Shown one piece after another: positions 1 through 6,767 of a DNA stretch of 8,685 bases (position 1 is its first letter; each line of letters starts with the position of its first letter). Below the pieces are notes generated by a model, which ran no database searches, was not told where the DNA came from, and saw only the letters and a program-made list of their open reading frames with translations. Both the position numbers and the translations under genes were made by a program. This stretch comes from Flavobacterium sp. GTDB lineage: Bacteria > Bacteroidota > Bacteroidia > Flavobacteriales > Flavobacteriaceae. Where the stretch lies: the NCBI GenBank assembly GCA_023253295.1, contig JALRGZ010000229.1, positions 1-8,685 on the forward strand, written 5' to 3'.

Positions 1-1430
1 TCAGTAATTTTGATAAACCAAGAATCCAAAGGATAGTATAAAATAGGCTTATCTGTTCTCCAACAGTGTGGATAACTGTGCACATATTTCTCTACTTTGA
101 ACGCTTTATTTTGTTCTTTTAAAAGGATAGCAATTTCTACATCAACCGAACGCTCTGGCGCCTGATCGGCATCATAATATTCGTTTTTAACATATTTACC
201 TCCAAAGTCCCCTAAACTAGGAACAAATTTACCTTGTAAATCTACTAATGGAACCGGAGTACCATTTTCATCTAAAACCAACATTGGCGGTACTTCAGGT
301 GTAGCTTCTTTGGCTACCTTAGCATCATCAGCACCAAAAGTCGGAGCGGTATGTACGATACCTGTACCGTCTTCGGTAGTAACGAAATCTCCAGAAATTA
401 CTCTAAACGCATTTTCCGGATTTTGGTATGGCAATGCCCAAGGCAATAACTGCTCGTAACGGATGCCTACTAAATCAGCACCTTTAGCTTCAGTTAAAAT
501 TTGGTAAGGGATTTTTTTATCTCCTGCTTTGTAATTTTCAAAATCAGCAGCTTCTTCAGTAGCAAAATATGTTTTACCGAACTGTTTACCCACTAAGTTT
601 TTAGCCAAAATTACATTGATTGGCTCAAAAGTATATTGGTTGAAAGTCTTAACTAAAACATAGTCGATTTTAGGACCAACTGTTAAAGCAGTGTTCGAAG
701 GCAAAGTCCAAGGAGTAGTCGTCCACGCCATGATGTGAATAGTTCCAAAACCTTCTAAAAAGCTTGGCAAACTTTCAGCAATCACTTTAAACTGCGCCAC
801 GATAGTCGTATCCGTCACATCGCGATAGGAACCCGGTTGATTCACCTCATGCGAAGACAATCCTGTTCCTGCTTTTGGAGAATAGGGCTGAATCGTATAG
901 CCTTTGTACATCAAATCTTTATCATAGATTTGTTTCAAAAGCCACCAAACCGTTTCCATATATTTTGGTTTATAAGTCACATATGGATCTTCCATATCTA
1001 CCCAATAACCCATTTTTTCGGTCAAATCATTCCATACATCTGTATAACGCATGACTGTTCTTTTACAGGCTTCATTGTATTCAGCAACTGTAATAGTTTT
1101 TCCGATATCTTCTTTAGTAATTCCTAATTCTTTCTCGGTACCTAATTCTACAGGTAAACCGTGGGTATCCCAACCTGCTTTACGCTTCACTTGGAAACCT
1201 TTTTGAGTTTTATATCTACAAAAAATATCCTTAATAGCACGTGCCATTACGTGGTGAATTCCAGGTAATCCATTTGCCGAAGGCGGTCCTTCAAAAAACA
1301 CATAAGGAGCATTTCCTTCACGAGTGCTCACACTTTTTTCAAAAATATTTTCTTGCTTCCAAAAATCCAGAACTTCCGACGCTACCGTTGGCAAGTCAAG
1401 CCCTTTGTATTCAGTAAATTTTGTACTCAT
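1..1430 (-). CDS. ileS: Isoleucyl-tRNA synthetase, N-terminal part (cut by window edge)
   Basis: Class I aminoacyl-tRNA synthetase that charges tRNA-Ile in the cytoplasm. The 476 visible codons begin MSTKFTEYKG and remain open to the left edge, so the C-terminal half, including the KMSKS loop and anticodon-binding region, is outside the window. Visible motifs are GPPSANG followed by GIHH at residues 57-60 (the HIGH position), GWDTHGLPVE (86-95), and the CP1 editing-domain signatures WTTTPWTLPSN (236-246) and GTGIVHTAPTFGADD (355-369), whose Asp pair matches the editing Asp of the family. The last visible residues are WFIKIT. The extended N-terminus and the overall sequence resemble the eukaryote-like IleRS class rather than the E. 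coli type. The start is preceded by AAAAGGA, a plausible ribosome-binding site, and by a -7 element about 25 bases upstream. Identification is very secure; mupirocin behaviour cannot be read from this part alone. Confidence 0.98.
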   Translation of the reverse strand, partial: MSTKFTEYKGLDLPTVASEVLDFWKQENIFEKSVSTREGNAPYVFFEGPPSANGLPGIHHVMARAIKDIFCRYKTQKGFQVKRKAGWDTHGLPVELGTEKELGITKEDIGKTITVAEYNEACKRTVMRYTDVWNDLTEKMGYWVDMEDPYVTYKPKYMETVWWLLKQIYDKDLMYKGYTIQPYSPKAGTGLSSHEVNQPGSYRDVTDTTIVAQFKVIAESLPSFLEGFGTIHIMAWTTTPWTLPSNTALTVGPKIDYVLVKTFNQYTFEPINVILAKNLVGKQFGKTYFATEEAADFENYKAGDKKIPYQILTEAKGADLVGIRYEQLLPWALPYQNPENAFRVISGDFVTTEDGTGIVHTAPTFGADDAKVAKEATPEVPPMLVLDENGTPVPLVDLQGKFVPSLGDFGGKYVKNEYYDADQAPERSVDVEIAILLKEQNKAFKVEKYVHSYPHCWRTDKPILYYPLDSWFIKIT

Positions 1431-1454
1431 TGTATCCTTTTCTTAATCGAGGTG

Positions 1455-1462
1455 CGAAAGTA
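1455..1462 (-). promoter_or_regulatory. Probable ileS promoter, -7 element
   Basis: Read on the minus strand this is TACTTTCG, one base away from the Bacteroidetes -7 consensus TAnnTTTG, followed by CACC. It would give a leader of roughly 15-20 bases before the ileS ATG. No TTG (-33) is found at a 17-20 base spacing, so the assignment rests on the -7 match and position only. Confidence 0.4.
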
Positions 1463-1733
1463 ATGAATTTTGAGTAAATGAGTAAAAAAGTCGGAAGTAA
1501 ATGTGCAATATTTCACATTTTTATAGCATTTACTCTCTCGGTTATCTTGTTTTTAGTAAAAAAACACAATTTACAGTTCGCTTTTTAATAAAAACATCTT
1601 ACAAGCAAGTAGTTACCTCAAAAAAAAGAAACCAACAGCTGTTTTTTATCAATGCCAATTAAATTGAGATTAAAAAAACAGTAAAAACGAATAATTATAA
1701 CTAAATTTAACATACTCAATTCTACGCATAAAA

Positions 1734-1741
1734 CAAAGATA
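1734..1741 (-). promoter_or_regulatory. Orphan -7 promoter-like element (TATCTTTG)
   Basis: On the minus strand the sequence is exactly TATCTTTG, the same octamer found upstream of the genes at 5049 and 8296. It lies about 300 bases upstream of ileS with no ORF directly behind it. A TTG occurs upstream but with a spacer of about 31 bases, too long for a standard promoter. It could be a distal ileS promoter, a small-RNA promoter, or chance in AT-rich DNA. Confidence 0.22.
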
Positions 1742-1868
1742 ATCAAAGCTTAACAGCTATATTTTTACTATCCAAAATCCCTGAAAAAATTCTTCTTAAA
1801 ACAAACTTCTGGTTTTAAAAAATTCAAGCTTTCTTATTCGATTCTATTTTCAACTTAAAACTAAACTT

Positions 1869-2597
1869 ATGAAAACAACTTTACTCATTTCAATAATACT
1901 ATTATGGGGTTGTTCTCCTAAATACTACGCCCCTAATTCACAGAATATCCCTATAATGAAATCAAAAGGTCAAACTAATTTGGGAATCTTCTACAATGAA
2001 AGTGAATACACCAGAGGATTTGAACTTCAGGCTGCTCATGCTATCAGTAATCATATCGCCTTACAGTTCAATACAGACTGGATAAAAAATGGTAAAAACG
2101 GCTTTTTAAATGACGCATCAGAAGACTTAAAAGCAAAAGGAAGTATGATAGAAATCGGTGCTGGTTATTTTACGGATGTCGCCCGTAATTTCACCTTTGA
2201 AACCTATGGTTTAGTATGTTTTGGAAAAATCGATTCAGAGGACTTATCATTATCCAACTCTATCGATGTATCAGCCAAATTCAATCGCATTGGAATTCAA
2301 CCCAGTTTAAGCTACAGTAGAAAACATTACTCTATTTCTGTTTCTTCAAGAATAGTTCACTTAAAATATAAAGATATCTACACAAGCGGTAATTCAGAAT
2401 ATTTTGATCCCAATTATTTAAAATCAAATGATGCTCACTGGTTATTAGAACCTGCACTTAGCTTTCAAATTGGTTCAGAAAACCTAAAATTTCAATTCCA
2501 ATATGTGTACAGTTCTAATTTAACCACTCCCTCTTTTGAACAGGAACCAGACATTGTTTCTTTTGGAATCAAATTAAAAATTGATCCTAAAAAATAA
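1869..2597 (+). CDS. Uncharacterised lipoprotein with beta-barrel-like sequence
   Basis: I do not recognise a characterised family. The 242-residue product starts with a short hydrophobic signal peptide ending in a lipobox (LWG before Cys15), so it is predicted to be lipidated and exported. The mature start CSPKYYAPNSQNIPIM resembles a motif I recall from small flavobacterial envelope proteins. The body alternates polar and hydrophobic residues in strand-like stretches, for example around residues 92-100, 107-119, 138-150, 153-168 and 205-215. It ends in a strand-like DIVSFGIKLKI (228-238). This pattern suggests an outer-membrane barrel or a barrel-like lipoprotein; that is inferred from composition. 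It has one further Cys (117). The start is the first Met before the signal peptide, with an A-rich leader and no Shine-Dalgarno. It is convergent with recO, 22 bases apart, with no obvious terminator between them. Confidence 0.85.
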   Translation: MKTTLLISIILLWGCSPKYYAPNSQNIPIMKSKGQTNLGIFYNESEYTRGFELQAAHAISNHIALQFNTDWIKNGKNGFLNDASEDLKAKGSMIEIGAGYFTDVARNFTFETYGLVCFGKIDSEDLSLSNSIDVSAKFNRIGIQPSLSYSRKHYSISVSSRIVHLKYKDIYTSGNSEYFDPNYLKSNDAHWLLEPALSFQIGSENLKFQFQYVYSSNLTTPSFEQEPDIVSFGIKLKIDPKK

Positions 2598-2619
2598 TTG
2601 GCATCAACGGATAACTAAT

Positions 2620-3333
2620 CTAAACAAAAACCTCTTTTAAAACCTCTAACGATTTTGGACGTTTAAAACCATCCAAATGAAAAACATAATAATCAATCAG
2701 GATTTTCAAAAGTATTTGTCTTTCGACAACATGAAATACTTTTTGACTGTTGTCTAATTTTAAATTGATCAGTTTTTTAAACAATTGTGTCTCGTGCTCA
2801 CTCAAAGAACCAATTGCTTGGAATGGTGCAAAAACGCCTTCATTCATTTCGAAAAAAGGCATATCGATATCCGAAACATCAGGATAAAAACCGAAATATT
2901 TAGTCATTTCCAGCATTAGAATCAAATGAAAATTAGCCATATCCTCATGTTCGTCCAACCAATGTAAAGCGGTTTCTAAAAAAACAAAAAGGGATTCATT
3001 TTTTTCTTCTTCATGGATAGAATTATGCAGAATTTCAGACAGAAATAGCACTATAGTACTCTTATAAATATCGGAATGTATGGTATGAAAAGGATTGGCA
3101 ATTTTAATTTCCTTAAAATTTTCCAAAGTCCCTTTGTTCTTATGATTGGCTTCAATTTCCAAAATGGTCATTGGCTGAAAATACGCTATTTTTTGACTCG
3201 TTTTTCTACTCGAAAAAGCATCACGAACAAAATAAGATTTTAAACCATTCGACAACGTAAAACATTTTACAATCAAACTCTTTTCCTGGTATTTTAAAGC
3301 CGAAATAACAATTGCTTTAGTCTTAATTTGCAT
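2620..3333 (-). CDS. recO: DNA repair protein RecO
   Basis: RecO works with RecF and RecR to load RecA onto SSB-coated single-stranded DNA in recombinational gap repair, and it also anneals complementary strands. The 237-residue length is normal. The N-terminal OB-fold region (about residues 1-80) starts MQIKTKAIVISALKYQEKSL, typical of the family. The remainder is the helical C-terminal domain with the conserved GFYPD segment (YFGFYPD) in its middle. Only one Cys (in VKCFTL) is present, so the four-Cys zinc site known from Deinococcus/Thermus-type RecO is absent. The start lies about 100 bases downstream of the gdhA stop, beyond the gdhA terminator, so recO may be transcribed from its own weak promoter in that gap or by read-through. 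Its 3' end meets the 1869 gene tail to tail. Confidence 0.93.
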   Translation of the reverse strand: MQIKTKAIVISALKYQEKSLIVKCFTLSNGLKSYFVRDAFSSRKTSQKIAYFQPMTILEIEANHKNKGTLENFKEIKIANPFHTIHSDIYKSTIVLFLSEILHNSIHEEEKNESLFVFLETALHWLDEHEDMANFHLILMLEMTKYFGFYPDVSDIDMPFFEMNEGVFAPFQAIGSLSEHETQLFKKLINLKLDNSQKVFHVVERQILLKILIDYYVFHLDGFKRPKSLEVLKEVFV

Positions 3334-3357
3334 AAATAGTTTAAATCAAATAAAATA

Positions 3358-3365
3358 CAAAAATA
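3358..3365 (-). promoter_or_regulatory. Possible recO promoter -7 element inside the gdhA terminator T-tract
   Basis: The minus strand reads TATTTTTG, an exact fit to TAnnTTTG, about 25 bases upstream of the recO ATG. The T-rich terminator tail makes chance matches likely, and there is no TTG at the usual spacing because the upstream position falls in the terminator stem. Confidence 0.3.
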
Positions 3366-3367
3366 AA

Positions 3368-3406
3368 CAAAAGGTCCTTAGTACTTATCGGTTAGCACTA
3401 AGGACC
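3368..3406 (-). terminator. Rho-independent terminator of gdhA
   Basis: A perfect 10-bp inverted repeat (GGTCCTTAGT at 3373-3382, ACTAAGGACC at 3397-3406) continues inward past one mismatch with two more pairs (3384-3385 with 3394-3395), leaving the loop TATCGGTT. Read in the gdhA direction it lies about 30 bases after the stop codon and is followed by TTTTGTTTATTTTTG. The stem is much more GC-rich than its surroundings. On the plus strand no clean T-run follows, so it should act only on leftward transcription. Confidence 0.85.
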
Positions 3407-3434
3407 AGTTTAAAAAACTAAAAAAACTAAAACT

Positions 3435-4778
3435 TTAAACTACGCCTTGAGCAAGCATCGCATCGGCTACTTTTACAAAACCAGCAATATTGGCACCTTT
3501 TACATAATCGATATAACCATCAGCCATTGCTCCGTACTTTACACAAGCAGCATGAATATTAAGCATAATGCCTTTTAATTTTTCATCTACTTCTTCGGCA
3601 GTCCAACTCAAACGTAAAGAGTTTTGCGACATCTCTAATCCTGAAGTTGCCACGCCACCTGCATTAGAAGCTTTGCCCGGAGAGAATAATATTTTTGCTT
3701 TATGGAATACGGCAATACCTTCTGGAGTAGTTGGCATATTCGCTCCTTCAGCCACACAAATACAACCATTGGCCACTAAACATTTAGCTTCTTCCTCGTT
3801 GAGTTCATTTTGTGTTGCACATGGCAATGCAATATCACATTTCACATTCCAAGGACGAGAACCGGCAACGTATTTAGCATTAGGGTATTTTGCTACATAT
3901 TCGCTTATTCTTACACGCAAATCGTTTTTAATGTACATGATATGAGCTAATTTATCCGCATCAATTCCGTCTTCATCATAAATATAACCTGATGAATCCG
4001 ACAGAGTAACTACTTTAGCTCCTAATTGAGTTGCTTTTTGAGCGGCATATTGTGCAACGTTACCAGAACCTGAAATGGCAACTGTTTTTTCCTTGAAACT
4101 TTCACCTCTTGTTTCCAACATACTTTGTGCAAAGTAAACGGCTCCGTAACCTGTAGCTTCCGGTCTAATTAATGAACCTCCAAAAGAAATCCCTTTTCCG
4201 GTTAAAACTCCGGTAAATTCATTTCTAAGTCTTTTATATTGACCAAAAAGATACCCCACTTCTCTTGCTCCTACACCTTGATCTCCTGCAGGAACATCGG
4301 TGTCAGCTCCGATATGTTTGGCTAATTCAGTCATGAAACTTTGACAAAAACGCATCACTTCATTATCGGATTTTCCTTTTGGATCAAAATCAGATCCTCC
4401 TTTTCCGCCCCCCATTGGTAAGGTTGTCAAACTGTTTTTAAATGTTTGCTCAAAAGCTAAAAATTTCAAAACACTTAAATTCACCGTTGGATGAAAGCGA
4501 AGTCCTCCTTTGTAAGGACCAATAGCCGAATTCATTTGAACCCGATAACCTCTATTCACTTGAATTGCTCCTTGATCATCAATCCAGGTTACTCTAAAAG
4601 AAATGGCTCTTTCAGCTTCAACCATTCGCTCTAAAAGCATTTTGTTCTGATACTTTTTATTTTCTTCAATAAAAGGAATTACCGTTTCGGCAACTTCAAA
4701 AACAGCCTGTAAAAATTCAGGTTCATTAGGGTTTTTTAAAGCAACCCCGTTCATAAAATCTTGGACAGCTTGAGACAT
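3435..4778 (-). CDS. gdhA: NADP-type glutamate dehydrogenase (hexameric)
   Basis: Catalyses the reversible reductive amination of 2-oxoglutarate with ammonia to L-glutamate, linking nitrogen assimilation to the TCA cycle. At 447 residues it has the length of the small hexameric bacterial enzymes. The substrate domain contains GPYKGGLRFHP (87-97, Lys90), PMGGGKGGSDFDPKGKS (121-137, catalytic-type Lys126) and DVPAGDQGVGAREVG (161-175, Asp166). The nucleotide domain has GSGNVA (237-242), and strand B is followed by SDSSG (260-264), as in E. coli GdhA, which favours NADP(H) over NAD(H). SPGKASNAGGVATSG (367-381) is also conserved. The start at MSQAVQDFMNG matches the usual family N-terminus. It has its own promoter-like element upstream and a strong terminator downstream, so it is probably monocistronic. 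Cofactor preference is inferred from sequence. Confidence 0.97.
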   Translation of the reverse strand: MSQAVQDFMNGVALKNPNEPEFLQAVFEVAETVIPFIEENKKYQNKMLLERMVEAERAISFRVTWIDDQGAIQVNRGYRVQMNSAIGPYKGGLRFHPTVNLSVLKFLAFEQTFKNSLTTLPMGGGKGGSDFDPKGKSDNEVMRFCQSFMTELAKHIGADTDVPAGDQGVGAREVGYLFGQYKRLRNEFTGVLTGKGISFGGSLIRPEATGYGAVYFAQSMLETRGESFKEKTVAISGSGNVAQYAAQKATQLGAKVVTLSDSSGYIYDEDGIDADKLAHIMYIKNDLRVRISEYVAKYPNAKYVAGSRPWNVKCDIALPCATQNELNEEEAKCLVANGCICVAEGANMPTTPEGIAVFHKAKILFSPGKASNAGGVATSGLEMSQNSLRLSWTAEEVDEKLKGIMLNIHAACVKYGAMADGYIDYVKGANIAGFVKVADAMLAQGVV

Positions 4779-4828
4779 AATTTTTAATTGGTTAATAGCG
4801 TTAAGAAAACGATTTCGTAAACTTATAA

Positions 4829-4836
4829 CAAAGTTA
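4829..4836 (-). promoter_or_regulatory. Probable gdhA promoter, -7 element
   Basis: The minus strand reads TAACTTTG, an exact TAnnTTTG match, about 50 bases upstream of the gdhA ATG; the leader would be about 45 bases. No TTG lies at the ideal distance. The element faces away from the promoter of the 5049 gene across a 270-bp divergent spacer. Confidence 0.5.
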
Positions 4837-4998
4837 CATTTTATATGCTAATTCCTTTCATTTACAGTGTTTTTAGATGACGATTTATTTAAAATTGAAA
4901 CATCTTCCTAAAAATCAAAATTTATTATATCATCTCTTATAAAATCCTTGTCATTACATTAAAGAAAAACAACTTTTACATCTTTATTTAAAATTAGA

Positions 4999-5026
4999 AT
5001 GCTAATTGATGTTTTTTATATCTTTG
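4999..5026 (+). promoter_or_regulatory. Promoter of the 5049 barrel-protein gene
   Basis: An exact TATCTTTG (5019-5026) is preceded at a 17-base spacing by ATG (4999-5001), a two-of-three match to the Bacteroidetes -33 element TTG. Transcription would start near 5031, leaving a leader of under 20 bases before the ATG. This is one of the two clearest promoters in the window. Confidence 0.55.
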
Positions 5027-5048
5027 TCTATACCTGAAAAGTACTAAA

Positions 5049-5861
5049 ATGCTTAAAAATAATTGGCTAACACTATGGTTTGTATTTTTTTTACTTGGAA
5101 TATCCAGTGAAGCTAATGCGCAGTTAGGTTTTTCTCATGAAATAGGAGCTATAGCCGGACCTGTTGCCTTTCAATCCGATTACGGTGTTCGACATGATTT
5201 TAAAACCAATGCAGGTAATACAGGTATTGGTATAGGAATCATCCATTACATTAACTTCTCTTATACCGCAGAGTGCGACTGTTACAATCCGGAAACTTAT
5301 TTTAACGACCACTTTAAATTAAGAAGTGAACTATCTTATAACAAAACCGAGTTTGATCATTTTGGCAAATGGGTAGCTGCCGACAGGACTTCTCTTGAAG
5401 CCGACCAATTAAGAGCCATGAAAGGAGAAAGTGCTGTAACTAACATCGGAATGCAATTAGAATATTTTCCTTTAAGTATCCGTGATTTTACAGCAAGAAT
5501 AGGAAGTTTAGGCCCTTTTGTGAGTCTAGGCGCTCAATTTAGTTATTATAATACCAAAGCCAACTCTACCATGGGACCTCTAGGAACTCCATTAACTACT
5601 TATCCTAAATACCTTACCCCTACAGACAATCGTCCCTATGGTTTTTCGAGTGAAAGTGGCACCGTTTGGTCTATTGTTTCCAGTGTAGGAAGCCGCTACA
5701 AACTAGCACCTTTAAGTGATTTAATGATTGATTTACGCCTTCAATATTACTTCTCGGATTGGGTTGACGGCTTAAAACCTAATCCTGATTTATACAAAGA
5801 AAACAAGGCCAACGACTGGCTTGTTTGGTTAAATGTTGGTTACATTTATTACTTACAATAA
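5049..5861 (+). CDS. Secreted outer-membrane-barrel-like protein, possible THC0290_0291 family
   Basis: Function unknown. The 270-residue product has a clear Sec signal peptide: basic start MLKNNW, a hydrophobic core, and a likely cleavage after ANA (22-24), leaving Gln25 first. The mature part is rich in aromatic and glycine residues with strand-like alternation (GIGIGIIHYINFSY, 59-72; WLVWLNVGYIYYL near the end). This is what one expects of a small outer-membrane beta-barrel. Segments such as EIGAIAGPVAFQSDYG (31-46) and LSDLMIDLRLQYYFSDWVDGL (222-242) fit my memory of the Bacteroidetes family named THC0290_0291; this is recall and was not checked by search. The only two cysteines of the mature protein sit close together as Cys76-x-Cys78, next to conserved-looking NPETYFNDHF. 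The gene is divergent from gdhA and has its own strong promoter; no clear terminator follows. Confidence 0.85.
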   Translation: MLKNNWLTLWFVFFLLGISSEANAQLGFSHEIGAIAGPVAFQSDYGVRHDFKTNAGNTGIGIGIIHYINFSYTAECDCYNPETYFNDHFKLRSELSYNKTEFDHFGKWVAADRTSLEADQLRAMKGESAVTNIGMQLEYFPLSIRDFTARIGSLGPFVSLGAQFSYYNTKANSTMGPLGTPLTTYPKYLTPTDNRPYGFSSESGTVWSIVSSVGSRYKLAPLSDLMIDLRLQYYFSDWVDGLKPNPDLYKENKANDWLVWLNVGYIYYLQ

Positions 5862-5906
5862 ACTGTTAAATCGATTTCTAAGCTTTTATTTTTAGCCTCA
5901 AAATAG

Positions 5907-5914
5907 TATCTTTA
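5907..5914 (+). promoter_or_regulatory. Possible promoter -7 element for the 6027 lipoprotein gene
   Basis: TATCTTTA differs from TAnnTTTG only in the last base. It would give a leader of about 105 bases that includes a small perfect hairpin, ACTGCA-TTT-TGCAGT (5923-5937), with no U-tract after it. No good TTG lies at the right spacing, so read-through from the 5049 gene is an equally good explanation for expression. Confidence 0.25.
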
Positions 5915-6026
5915 AATCCAAGACTGCATTTTGCAGTAACAGTTTCCGTCTCCAAAAATCAAATTATAAATCACTTTTTAAGACATTTTTGCCTAAGCAA
6001 GATTTTTAAAAAAAGCTTTTTTATCA

Positions 6027-6767
6027 ATGAAATATTTTATCTCAACAATTCTACTTTTACTTTTTATTAGTTGTTCCAAAGAATTGAATTTTGAAAATCA
6101 ATCTTTTGAGAAAACTACCAATATTGACTGTATTGAAAAATGCCCAAGCATTCAATTGAATATCCCAATTGCAAAGAATTCTGGCAACATTGGCGATAGT
6201 ATCAATAACACGGTTTTCTTCAGTATCAAATCAATTGTTGATTTTGGCGACAAACCAAACACTTCCGAAAATTACGAGCAATTGACAACTTCGTTCATTC
6301 AAGCCTATGAAAAACTAAAAAGAGACTTTCCTAAAGATCATTTTGGTTGGGAAGCCAATATTGAAGGTAAAATTAAATACCAATCGGAAAATATTTTAAA
6401 TATCGAAATCAGCCATTACACTTTTACCGGTGGAGCACATGGTTATACAGGTTTACGCTCACTTCTTTTCGACCCAAAAACAGGAAAAGAAATCGCTAAT
6501 GAAAAGTTGTTTAAAAACTGGAATCTTTTTGAAGCTTTTGCGGAAGCCAAATTCAGAACCAAATTCAAAATTCCCAGAGATCAATCCATAAACAGTACAG
6601 GAATGCTTTTTGAAAACGATGTCTTTCATATAGCGCAAAATATTTTCTTTACTAAAAAAGGAATTCTATTACACTACAACTCTTATGAAATTGCTCCTTA
6701 TGTTGATGGACCAAGGGATTTACTCCTAAAATATGAAGAAGTAGATAATTATTTAATTACAAAATAA
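6027..6767 (+). CDS. Lipoprotein with DUF4163/DUF3298-like (RsiV C-terminal) domains
   Basis: The 246-residue product has a hydrophobic signal peptide with a lipobox ending FIS before Cys16, so it should be a lipid-anchored envelope protein. The mature part begins with a linker holding Cys35-xxx-Cys39. A DUF4163-like region follows (about 45-140), ending in TFTGGAHGYTG (132-142). A DUF3298-like region (about 145-240) contains LLHYNSYEIAPYVDGP (214-229) and the closing YEEVDNYL. These domains are known from the extracellular part of the Bacillus anti-sigma factor RsiV, which binds lysozyme, and from the deacetylase PdaC. Here there is no cytoplasmic anti-sigma segment and no sigma-factor gene nearby, so a regulatory role is not supported. 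A perfect 14-bp palindrome AAAAAAGCTTTTTT (6009-6022) lies just upstream of the start, which has no Shine-Dalgarno. Family call from memory of motifs; precise function unknown. Confidence 0.85.
   Translation: MKYFISTILLLLFISCSKELNFENQSFEKTTNIDCIEKCPSIQLNIPIAKNSGNIGDSINNTVFFSIKSIVDFGDKPNTSENYEQLTTSFIQAYEKLKRDFPKDHFGWEANIEGKIKYQSENILNIEISHYTFTGGAHGYTGLRSLLFDPKTGKEIANEKLFKNWNLFEAFAEAKFRTKFKIPRDQSINSTGMLFENDVFHIAQNIFFTKKGILLHYNSYEIAPYVDGPRDLLLKYEEVDNYLITK

Larger units (their letters stand above)
1431..1868. other. 438-bp divergent intergenic region, no convincing gene
   Basis: This very AT-rich spacer separates ileS (leftward) from the lipoprotein gene at 1869 (rightward). I see no ORF with protein-like composition, no tRNA and no GC-rich hairpin with a U-tract. 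Signals present are the ileS -7 candidate (1455-1462), an isolated minus-strand TATCTTTG (1734-1741), a 10-bp palindrome AACAGCTGTT (1634-1643) and a weak plus-strand TATTTTCA (1845-1852) that could serve the 1869 gene. The spacer is long for this window, whose other intergenic gaps are 22-270 bases. Confidence 0.6.

Noticed and set aside
837..1127. Open plus-strand frame of 96 codons, rich in Phe, Ile and His
   Set aside because: It lies wholly inside ileS on the opposite strand, where the minus-strand product is an unmistakable IleRS. The translation has no family resemblance.
1634..1643. Palindrome AACAGCTGTT followed by T-run
   Set aside because: Considered as a terminator or operator. 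It has no loop, and no gene ends nearby, so there is not enough to call a site.
1652..2604. 10-bp inverted repeat (ATGCCAATTA at 1652-1661, TAATTGGCAT at 2595-2604) flanking the lipoprotein gene
   Set aside because: Considered as ends of a small mobile element. It is short and AT-rich, does not extend, has no target-site duplication or transposase, and one copy includes the stop codon. Chance is likely.
3568..3945. Open plus-strand frame of 125 codons
   Set aside because: Antisense shadow of the conserved C-terminal part of gdhA; composition is an artefact of gdhA codon use.
5124..5312. Open minus-strand frame of 62 codons
   Set aside because: Antisense to the barrel-protein gene, with no start context, promoter or domain.
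5923..5937. Perfect 6-bp stem with 3-base loop (ACTGCA-TTT-TGCAGT)
   Set aside because: Not followed by a T-tract, so not an intrinsic terminator for the 5049 gene. Too short to call a structured RNA.
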